DNA from: a virus
IMG/VR virus record: IMGVR_UViG_3300049893_001189
Coordinates: 1-22,449 of that record
Strand: one strand, 5' to 3'
DNA: 22,449 nt
Shown: positions 6,781 through 12,678 of the stretch, piece by piece
Position numbering within the stretch: position 1 is the stretch's first letter
Layout of the letters: each line of letters starts with the position of its first letter
Translations under genes and position numbers: made by a program
Notes under the pieces: model-generated
Told to the model about the DNA's origin: nothing
Database searches by the model: none
Seen by the model: the letters and a program-made list of their open reading frames with translations, nothing else

Positions 6781-7641
6781 TTGGACATTCTCAAGGCACT
6801 CACCACGCTCAACACGGGCGCCTACCTCATCAAGGAGGCCGTTGACGAGGGCATTCGGGACTACATCGGCAAGGAGCCGGTGCTTCTGAACGCCGTCAAC
6901 AAGGTGCCGTGGGCCACGAACACCTACTTCATCCGCAAGCGGACTGCTGCCCCGACGGCGACGTGGAAGCCTGACTTCGGCGATCTCCCGGCCGCGCAGC
7001 AGAGCACCTACGCCAAGGTGAGCAAGAGCGTCAAGTACGTCTACGCTCGTGGCGAGGTGTCGGGTCCTGAGATCGAGGCGGCGGGCGCCCTCTACAACGC
7101 CCTTGCCATCGAGATCGAGGCCCAGAGCCGCGCTCTGGCGATGGAACTCTCGACCAAGATCGCTACTGCCACCGGCAGCAACGACGAGATCGAGGGCATC
7201 ATCCACCAGATCGACACCAACACCGACATGAATGCCGGTGGTGGCGCAGTCACCAAGTCCGGGACGCTGGCCCTCGCCATGATTGACGAGGCCATCGACG
7301 TTGCCCGTGGCGAGGTCGATATGCTCGTCACCAGCCGTGCCGTTCGCCGGAAGGTGAACTCGCTCCTGCAGGCGCAGCAGCAGTTCGTTGACCGGGTCGA
7401 GGTGCAGGCGGGCTTCCGCGTGCTGGCCTACGACGGGCTCCCCATCGTGACCGACCTCAACTGGGAGACCAACACGGACATCCTCATGGTTCGCCGCGCG
7501 GATGCCAAGTTGCTCGTCCACAAGGACTGGACTTACGAAGACCTTGCCAAGGTCAAGGACTCGGTTGACTTCTACATCAAGGGCTACTTCGGTTTCGCTC
7601 TTGAGGGTCGCCCGGTCCACCTCAAGGGCTTCACGCTCTAA
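6781..7641 (+). CDS. Major capsid protein (HK97 fold)
   Basis: This 286-aa protein follows protease-scaffold, as major capsid genes do. Supporting stretches are an N-terminal helix with TGAYLIKEAVDEGIRDYIG, an E-loop-like region with RTAAPTATWKPDFGDLPA, the A-domain-like MLVTSRAVRRKVNSLL, and a C-terminus with VDFYIKGYFGFALEGRPVH. The start is TTG at 6781, supported by a near-perfect AGAAGGAG (6766-6773) 7 nt upstream and by the absence of any nearby ATG; a TTG start on the most abundant virion protein is noteworthy. It is too short for an attached delta domain. A strong hairpin follows the stop (7661-7684). Confidence 0.88.
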   Translation: MDILKALTTLNTGAYLIKEAVDEGIRDYIGKEPVLLNAVNKVPWATNTYFIRKRTAAPTATWKPDFGDLPAAQQSTYAKVSKSVKYVYARGEVSGPEIEAAGALYNALAIEIEAQSRALAMELSTKIATATGSNDEIEGIIHQIDTNTDMNAGGGAVTKSGTLALAMIDEAIDVARGEVDMLVTSRAVRRKVNSLLQAQQQFVDRVEVQAGFRVLAYDGLPIVTDLNWETNTDILMVRRADAKLLVHKDWTYEDLAKVKDSVDFYIKGYFGFALEGRPVHLKGFTL

Positions 7642-7660
7642 TCCTAGCGGGTTAGTGCTG

Positions 7661-7684
7661 GGGGGCTGGCTTCGGCTGGCCCCC
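7661..7684 (+). terminator. UUCG hairpin after the capsid gene
   Basis: GGGGGCTGGC (7661-7670) pairs with GCTGGCCCCC (7675-7684) through ten pairs, two of them G-U, closed by the extra-stable C(UUCG)G tetraloop. It lies 19 nt after the capsid stop. No T-run follows (the next bases are TCCCCCC), so it is better seen as an mRNA 3'-end stabiliser, a partial terminator, or both. The following gene keeps its own good ribosome site. Confidence 0.7.
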
Positions 7685-7713
7685 TCCCCCCTTCCGAAAG
7701 GAGAAGCCACACG

Positions 7714-7941
7714 ATGGCTGCTGCCAAGACGGTTCGCCTGCGCCACAACTACCGCGAGGGCGACTGGGTCTTCTACTACTACGAGGGTGAGGCGCCCGTC
7801 GTTGACGGTGTCCTTGCTATCCCGGCTGACCGCCCCGAGTGGGCGAAGCGTGCCTACGTCATGGGCTTCCGCAAGGACGTGGATGGCGAGCCGATCACCG
7901 ATCTTGATGCACACGTTGCGCGGGAACTCGCCCGCAAGTAA
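7714..7941 (+). CDS. Small hypothetical protein after the capsid gene
   Basis: This 75-aa protein starts at ATG 7714 with AAAGGAG at 7697-7703, 10 nt upstream. The N-terminus is basic (AAAKTVRLRHNYREGDW), then VFYYYEGEAP and VVDGVLAIPADRPEWAKRAYVMGF, suggesting a compact beta-rich domain. The position directly after the capsid gene is where decoration or head-fibre proteins often lie, but no family is recognised. The capsid 3' hairpin separates it from the capsid gene, so it is probably made at a lower level. Confidence 0.65.
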   Translation: MAAAKTVRLRHNYREGDWVFYYYEGEAPVVDGVLAIPADRPEWAKRAYVMGFRKDVDGEPITDLDAHVARELARK

Positions 7942-7962
7942 CTCCCGAGAGGAGAAGACGCC

Positions 7963-9165
7963 TTGAAGGTGCTGATGCTGGGCGATAGCCCGCTGATCTC
8001 TACCGGCTTCGGCCGGGTCCAGAAGCATTCGCTTGATGCGTTCCTTGAGCGTGGATGGGATGTGGCTTCGGTCACCGCCATGCAGTACGAGGAGCGCGAG
8101 ACCGATCTGCCGTTCAAGCAGTACGTCCCAGAGAAGCGGGACCAGATGGGCCTGTTCAAGGCCGTCGATGCGATCAAGGAGTTCCAGCCGGATGTCATCT
8201 TCTCGATGGGTGACCCGGGGACTGCGGCATCGCATGGCATCGTGATCCCGACCAGCATCCCGGCGTTCTTCTACGTCCCCGTCGAGGGTGAGCCCATCGT
8301 GCTCCCCGAGTGGCGCAACCTGCTGAGCAGCGTCCGCTGGATGTCCTGCACCAAGTACGGTGCCGAGATCGCCAAGCGTGACCTCGGCGTGGATGTCCCT
8401 TGGGTCTACCACGGTGTGGACACCGAGGCCTTCTACCCGTACACCGACACTCGTCGGGACACAATCCGGGAGAGCCTCGGCTGGAGCGACAAGTTCGTCG
8501 TCATGACCGTCGCCGCCAACGTCCGGCGCAAGCAGCACCCACGCCTCTTTGAGGCCCTGCGGGTGCTCAAGAACGACTTCAAGATGAAGGACATCATCCT
8601 GTACGACCACACGGTCCCGTTCCAGCAGTACTGGCTGGATGGCTGGGACCTGCCGGTCATCTCGCAGGCCTTCGGTCTCACTGACGACATCGTCTTCAAC
8701 CCGTTCATGACATCGTTCGGCAAGTCGATCCCTGACTCTGCCAAGAGCGATGCGCCGTCACTGGCTGACCTCTACAACGCGGCTGACCTGTTCGTCCTGC
8801 CGTCGCAGGTCGAGGGCTTCGGTCTGCCCATCGCGGAGGCTATGGCCTGCGGACTCCCGGTCGCCGTGACCGACTACGCTGCGGCGAAAGAGGTCGCCCG
8901 GCACGGACAGGGTGCCATGATCCCGGTCCATGACTGGGAGGTTCACAAGAGCGGCACGCTCTACGCCAACATCGACCCGCATGGTCTGGCCCAGTTGATC
9001 CGCTCGCTCCGCAACGACCCGAAGCGTCGTGCCCGGATGCGGCAGGCAGGTATCGAGGCGACTCCGCTGTTCTCATGGGATGCCTACAAGGAGATGCTCG
9101 TTGGCCAGATCACGGACTGCTATGAGGCGGGTCCGGCTCAAGACCTTCCGCAAGCAGAAGGATAG
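7963..9165 (+). CDS. GT4-type glycosyltransferase in the head operon
   Basis: This 400-aa enzyme has the GT-B two-domain layout. The N-terminal Rossmann half begins MKVLMLGDSPLISTGFGRV (acceptor side). The C-terminal half carries the nucleotide-sugar site with the EX7E motif E284-GFGLPIA-E292, followed by AMACGLPVAVTDYAAAKEV, and a helical end. This is typical of retaining family-4 glycosyltransferases; donor and acceptor cannot be read from sequence. The start is TTG 7963 with GAGAGGAG at 7947-7954, 8 nt upstream. It sits between capsid and connector genes in the same orientation, so a virion protein is the likely acceptor; modification of host surface sugars or phage DNA are alternatives. 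Codon use matches its neighbours, so it is not a recent insertion. Confidence 0.88.
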   Translation: MKVLMLGDSPLISTGFGRVQKHSLDAFLERGWDVASVTAMQYEERETDLPFKQYVPEKRDQMGLFKAVDAIKEFQPDVIFSMGDPGTAASHGIVIPTSIPAFFYVPVEGEPIVLPEWRNLLSSVRWMSCTKYGAEIAKRDLGVDVPWVYHGVDTEAFYPYTDTRRDTIRESLGWSDKFVVMTVAANVRRKQHPRLFEALRVLKNDFKMKDIILYDHTVPFQQYWLDGWDLPVISQAFGLTDDIVFNPFMTSFGKSIPDSAKSDAPSLADLYNAADLFVLPSQVEGFGLPIAEAMACGLPVAVTDYAAAKEVARHGQGAMIPVHDWEVHKSGTLYANIDPHGLAQLIRSLRNDPKRRARMRQAGIEATPLFSWDAYKEMLVGQITDCYEAGPAQDLPQAEG

Positions 9166-9337
9166 CCGGAAGATCAAGGGCACCAAACTGCCTCGGCGGT
9201 TCGGTAGTTACCTGAGCAAACTCAAGGATCAGATCGGCCGACGCAGGGAGACCATCTCCATGCGGGGCCGCGCTGCTCGTATCTCCAACGTGCGCCGGGC
9301 TCAGAACTCTGGCGGCGGGTACAGGAGGCGGCGCTGA
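9122..9337 (+). CDS. Very basic small protein
   Basis: This 71-aa protein starts at ATG 9122, inside the last 44 nt of the glycosyltransferase gene, and ends in a TGATG overlap with the connector gene. More than a third of its residues are Arg or Lys (starts MRRVRLKTFRKQKDSRKIKG, ends GGGYRRRR). Without it 171 nt would be non-coding in an otherwise packed operon. Earlier in-frame starts (9029) would only lengthen the overlap. It could bind DNA or coat packaged DNA in the head, or be a minor head component; no family is recognised. Confidence 0.6.
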   Translation: MRRVRLKTFRKQKDSRKIKGTKLPRRFGSYLSKLKDQIGRRRETISMRGRAARISNVRRAQNSGGGYRRRR

Positions 9338-9873
9338 TGGCGCTCATCGACTCTGACTACTTCAACCAGCAGATGACGACCCTCGGCCTCAAGAGTGCCT
9401 TCACGCCCCAAGCCAACCAGTTGGACACGCTGATCGCCGAGGCCTCCGAGTGGGTCGAGGGCTACTGCCAGCGCAAGTTCGGCACGGCCGTCACCGACGT
9501 TGTGCGAGGCAAGGGCTACCGCCGACTGATCCTCGGCCAGTACCCGATCCAGTCCCTGACCTCGATCAACTACGTTGATGACGGGAACAACTCCGGGACG
9601 ATCAGCACGTCCGATGTTCGCATCCTCGACGGCGGGATGCTGGAGTTCAAGGACGGCTCGCGGACGTGGTCGAAGAACCACCTCTACACCGTGGCGTACT
9701 CGTTGGGCAACACGGTCCCGGGGCCTGTCAAGCGAGCCACGGCACTCAAGGTCGTTGACCTTCTCGCGCCCATGTATCAGGGGCCTCGCGACAAGGCCGT
9801 CGAACTGGTGTCCAACGTGCAGGAGCAGATCGTGATCCTGCTTGAGGACTACCGGCGGGAGCGGCTGGGATGA
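9337..9873 (+). CDS. Head-tail connector / adaptor protein
   Basis: This 178-aa protein has the composition and order of HK97 gp6/SPP1 gp15-like adaptors that bind below the portal. It has helical N-terminal LDTLIAEASEWVEGYCQRKFG, a beta section with GYRRLILGQYPIQSLTSINYV (target-loop style, common in this family), and helical C-terminal PVKRATALKVVDLLAPMYQ ending LLEDYRRERLG. AGGAGG just upstream supports ATG 9337. It overlaps the basic protein (TGATG) and the next gene (ATGA at 9870-9873). Confidence 0.8.
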   Translation: MALIDSDYFNQQMTTLGLKSAFTPQANQLDTLIAEASEWVEGYCQRKFGTAVTDVVRGKGYRRLILGQYPIQSLTSINYVDDGNNSGTISTSDVRILDGGMLEFKDGSRTWSKNHLYTVAYSLGNTVPGPVKRATALKVVDLLAPMYQGPRDKAVELVSNVQEQIVILLEDYRRERLG

Positions 9874-10445
9874 CGCTGGTCCGGTACACGGTCCGGGGCC
9901 TCACCCCGTTCAAGAACCGGATGAAGGCCTACAACCGGAAGATCAGCCGGGCCTACACGCCGGGCCTCATCAAGGCGGCGAACAAGATCGGTGAGGTCTG
10001 GAAGACCAACTACGAGGCCGAGGGCGGCAACTACAAGAAGTGGCCCGACCTGTCCGAGGTGACGCAGGCGATCCGCGCCGAGCAGAACTTCGACCCGCAG
10101 CACCCGATCCTCGTCCGCTCTGGCGCCATGAAGCGTGTCGTGACCGACCGTGTCATCGAGGCCAAGCAGCAGGGGTCGTGGACCCAGACCGACAACTACG
10201 TCAAGAAGCCAACCACGCTCAAGATCAGCGGTGGCAACGGGCGTCCCCTGACTCTGCAGGCCTTCGGCTGGAAGGTGTCCAACCAAGACGGGTTCACGTC
10301 CCGGGCTCCCACAAAGCGCAGCCGGAACGCTGTGAGTCGGATCAAGGTTCCGGCCCGCCCGTTCTGGTTCGTTGACAACGCAGTCAACGACGCGGCCATG
10401 CGGGGCTTTGAGGAGTGGCTCAGCGAAGAGACTAGGAAGGTCTGA
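9870..10445 (+). CDS. Virion morphogenesis / neck protein (gpS or HK97 gp10-like)
   Basis: This 191-aa protein is basic at the N-terminus (FKNRMKAYNRKISRAYTPGL), with a central region WPDLSEVTQAI...ILVRSGAMKRVV and a C-terminal VPARPFWFVDN. The W-x-x-L...T / ILV-S-G-x-(M/L)-x-x-S-like block followed by a PARPF motif is the signature of the phage virion-morphogenesis (tail completion) family. It lies between connector and tail terminator, the normal neck-gene position. It joins the neighbouring genes by ATGA at the start and TGATG at the end. Confidence 0.75.
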   Translation: MTLVRYTVRGLTPFKNRMKAYNRKISRAYTPGLIKAANKIGEVWKTNYEAEGGNYKKWPDLSEVTQAIRAEQNFDPQHPILVRSGAMKRVVTDRVIEAKQQGSWTQTDNYVKKPTTLKISGGNGRPLTLQAFGWKVSNQDGFTSRAPTKRSRNAVSRIKVPARPFWFVDNAVNDAAMRGFEEWLSEETRKV

Positions 10446-10927
10446 TGGAACAGGTCATCGACAAGGTCATCTCGGAACTGAACACCTTCATCGAGACCCC
10501 GGACGCTCAGGGCGGCTGCTCGGACATCATGCAGATCGCCGCCGTCTACTTCGGTGACCCGGGAGTCATCCCGGTCAACTCGTATCCAGCCTTCACGGTC
10601 GAGCCGGTGCGCGACGAGCCTCTCTCTGAGACCATCGGCTACGAGGTCCGGCGGCTGGTCATCTCCATCAGCCTCCTCATCGACGCACGCGAGTACTTCG
10701 ATGCGGATGTGCTGGAGGCATCCGGCGACAGGGACATGGTTCGGACCATGGCCAACCTCCGTCGCTGGCTCAGGACAACCTCCAATCGTCAGATGGACGG
10801 GCTGGAGGGCGTGCGTGAAGCGTCCGTGTCGGCAACGGACTACATGGTACAGGTTCGTGACTCTGTGATCGCGAAGTCAGCGGTCATCAACTTCGTCGTG
10901 GACCGGCAGTACAGCCGTCAGGCGTAA
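10445..10927 (+). CDS. Tail terminator protein
   Basis: This 160-aa protein sits immediately before the major tail tube gene, where the tail terminator (gpU-like, caps the finished tube and joins it to the head) is encoded. It has an N-terminal helix (MEQVIDKVISELNTFI), then YPAFTVEPVRDEP, a strand-rich VRRLVISISLLIDAR, a helix with MANLRRWLRTT, and a last strand KSAVINFVVDRQY. This alpha/beta plan fits the family. Sequence motifs are weak, so the name depends mostly on position and size. Confidence 0.65.
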   Translation: MEQVIDKVISELNTFIETPDAQGGCSDIMQIAAVYFGDPGVIPVNSYPAFTVEPVRDEPLSETIGYEVRRLVISISLLIDAREYFDADVLEASGDRDMVRTMANLRRWLRTTSNRQMDGLEGVREASVSATDYMVQVRDSVIAKSAVINFVVDRQYSRQA

Positions 10928-10937
10928 GGAGTAATCA

Positions 10938-11891
10938 ATGACAGCCTCTCTTGGCTATTTCGGCTACGGAGTCGAGGCCACCGAGGGTACTGCGGTCGCA
11001 CCGACCAAGTTCCTGCCGGTCACCTCGGTGTCGTTCGATGATACGAACGACTACATTCTCCCTGAGCAGATCAGGGGGAGTCGCGACTTCAGCATCGCGA
11101 TGGCGGCTCCGTACAACGTGGCAGGCACGTTCGATCTGGAACTCGTTCCGCTCGACATCGCCTACCTGCTCAAGTCCGCATTCTGCGCGACGGTCGCCAC
11201 GTCGGCCTACGCTGGCGGCGGCTACCAGCACGTCTTCACTCCCGCGAGTGAGGAGAAGGCCTTCTCTGCTGAGACCTCCGCTGGCAACAACATCCTCGTG
11301 ATGCGCTATGCCGGTTGCCGGGTCAACACGTTTGAGGTCAAGGCCGCCCATGGTGAGATCGTGACCGCGACGTTCGCCGTCGAGGGTTCGGACCGCACCA
11401 AGCAGGGCTCGCCTGCGACCCCGTCCTACGCAGCCTGCACGCCGTTCCACTTCTCGGGCGTCACGGTCAAGGCGAATGGCAACAACATCCTCGCCTACGT
11501 CAAGGAGTTCACCTTCGGTGTGAACAACAACCTTGAGCGGATCGGTACGCTCCGCAAGACTCGCGGCTGGCGGCGCATGGCACTCGGTGCCCGTGAGGTC
11601 ACCCTGTCCATGACGCTGGACTTCACCGACACCACGGAGTACGACCGCTTCCTCAATGAGACCTCGTTCGACGTTGATCTCATCATGGAGGCTGCCGTCG
11701 GCTCGATCACGGGCCTCGGCTCCAACGCTCCGACACTCCGCATCCAAATCCCGCAGGTCAAGTGGACGAAGGTCTCTGTGCCGCTCTCGGCCGGTGACCT
11801 GATCGAGCAGTCCTGCGAGGCGACGATCACGAAGGGCGCGGGGGCCATCTTCACGGCCACGCTCGTGAACAACGAGAACACCGTTCCCTGA
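10938..11891 (+). CDS. Major tail tube protein
   Basis: This 317-aa protein builds the tail tube by stacking rings around the tape measure. The opening SLGYFGYGVEATEGTAVAPTKFLPV (pattern G-Y-G-x-E-x-T-E-G-T-A-V-x-P) is characteristic of tail tube proteins of many siphophages. The rest is beta-rich with internally similar blocks (VNTFEVKAAHGEIVTATFAV and VKEFTFGVNNNLERI). AAGGAG at 10926-10931 is 6 nt before ATG. It follows the tail terminator and precedes the chaperone genes. A hairpin follows the stop. Confidence 0.87.
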   Translation: MTASLGYFGYGVEATEGTAVAPTKFLPVTSVSFDDTNDYILPEQIRGSRDFSIAMAAPYNVAGTFDLELVPLDIAYLLKSAFCATVATSAYAGGGYQHVFTPASEEKAFSAETSAGNNILVMRYAGCRVNTFEVKAAHGEIVTATFAVEGSDRTKQGSPATPSYAACTPFHFSGVTVKANGNNILAYVKEFTFGVNNNLERIGTLRKTRGWRRMALGAREVTLSMTLDFTDTTEYDRFLNETSFDVDLIMEAAVGSITGLGSNAPTLRIQIPQVKWTKVSVPLSAGDLIEQSCEATITKGAGAIFTATLVNNENTVP

Positions 11892-11912
11892 TCCTAGAGT
11901 AGCGTGACTACC

Positions 11913-11940
11913 GGGGGCGAGTCTTCACCGGCTCGCCCCC
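11913..11940 (+). terminator. Hairpin after the tail tube gene
   Basis: GGGGGCGAG (11913-11921) and CTCGCCCCC (11932-11940) form a perfect 9-bp stem with a 10-nt loop, 21 nt after the tail tube stop. As with the hairpin after the capsid gene, no T-run follows. It ends 22 nt before the next start codon and leaves a GAGGAG ribosome site free. Confidence 0.65.
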
Positions 11941-11962
11941 TCACTCCCCAGAGGAGAGAGCA

Positions 11963-12304
11963 ATGGGTATCCTTCGACTCGCTTCCGACGCCACGACCAA
12001 GATCGACATGGGTGATGGCGACTTCATCGAGGTTCGCACTGATGTCAGCAAGCGGACCTTCAACGCCATTCTCGCGGCCATGCCGGATGTGCCGGACGGC
12101 GAGACCATCTCGCTGAGCCAGTCGCTTGACTTCGCCGCGAACCTCTTTGAGGTGTTCGTGGTCGGGTGGTCGCTCGACGTTCCTTGCACCAAGGAGTCGT
12201 ACTTCGACCTTTCGCGTGAGGCGGCCGATGCCATCGACCTTGCGGTGGCCAAGCACTTTGAGGGGCTGACCCCCAACAAGGACGAGGCCACGAAAAGCCC
12301 GTGA
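11963..12304 (+). CDS. Tail assembly chaperone, short form (G-like)
   Basis: This 113-aa, acidic protein lies between tail tube and tape measure, the place of the lambda G gene product that coats the tape measure during tail assembly. It starts GILRLASDATTKIDMGDGDFIEVRTDVSKRTF, and later has a helical AANLFEVFVVGWSLDV. ATG 11963 follows GAGGAGAGAG. The last codons are ACG AAA AGC CCG TGA (12290-12304). A second open frame overlaps this 3' end and has no early start codon of its own, so a longer product is expected from ribosomal frameshifting (see next entry). Confidence 0.82.
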   Translation: MGILRLASDATTKIDMGDGDFIEVRTDVSKRTFNAILAAMPDVPDGETISLSQSLDFAANLFEVFVVGWSLDVPCTKESYFDLSREAADAIDLAVAKHFEGLTPNKDEATKSP

Positions 12305-12593
12305 TCTAGCACGACAGAGCCTTCTGGGCTTCAACGTCCGAGGACTGAGGAAGAACTACCCAGAGTTGGCTAGATCATACGACCTGTACGACCAGTGCCG
12401 GACATTCCAGATGGTCACACAGGAGATGCCGGATGGGAAGAAGTCGAAGATCGTCTTCGTCCACTTCCCTACCGGGCTAGCACACCTGCCTGAGGCTGGC
12501 GGGATGCTGGATCAACCCTACAGACTCATGTTCCTCTTCGATCTGTTCCTTGAAGGTGAGCGATCAGCCTTCAACAAGCAGATTACATCGTAA
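12297..12593 (+). CDS. Tail assembly chaperone, frameshift extension (T-like)
   Basis: The frame one base ahead of the short chaperone is open from 12270 (after a TGA at 12267) to TAA 12591-12593 and contains no ATG, GTG or TTG before a TTG at 12366. Read as a +1 shift at AAA-A (12293-12296), the ribosome continues ...ATK|ARDLARQSLLGFNV and makes a 209-aa G-T fusion from 11963. The protein sequence is protein-like and codon use is normal throughout. The -1 frame hits TAG at 12307. In known tail chaperones the T part recruits tail tube subunits while G coats the tape measure. An independent start at TTG 12366 (75 aa, AGGAAG about 12 nt upstream) is the alternative. Confidence 0.72.
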   Translation, partial: ARDLARQSLLGFNVRGLRKNYPELARSYDLYDQCRTFQMVTQEMPDGKKSKIVFVHFPTGLAHLPEAGGMLDQPYRLMFLFDLFLEGERSAFNKQITS

Positions 12594-12598
12594 GGAGT

Positions 12599-12660
12599 GC
12601 CCGTTCGACTGCTAAATGACGACTAAGTTCGACTAAGTTAGCAGTTGAACGGGCTTTCTT
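12599..12660 (+). terminator. Strong terminator-like hairpin before the tape measure gene
   Basis: Arms 12599-12615 and 12638-12654 pair over 17 positions with one G-U, GC-rich at the base (GCCCGTTC/GAACGGGC), followed by TTTCTT. The 22-nt loop and adjoining arm hold two exact tandem copies of CGACTAAGTT (12620-12629, 12630-12639). It starts 6 nt after the chaperone stop and ends 25 nt before the tape measure ATG. This has the form of an intrinsic terminator, perhaps leaky, that would lower transcription of the tape measure and baseplate genes. Confidence 0.75.
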
Positions 12661-12678
12661 GCGTTTAGGTGACGCCAA

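Noticed and set aside
6538-8610. 690-codon minus-strand open stretch opposite scaffold, capsid and glycosyltransferase
   Set aside because: Same shadow effect; it crosses three well-supported plus-strand genes and has no recognisable motif.
12366-12593. Independent 75-aa gene starting at TTG 12366
   Set aside because: Possible, but the same frame is open and protein-like for 96 nt upstream without a start and overlaps the chaperone end, which fits a frameshift product better.
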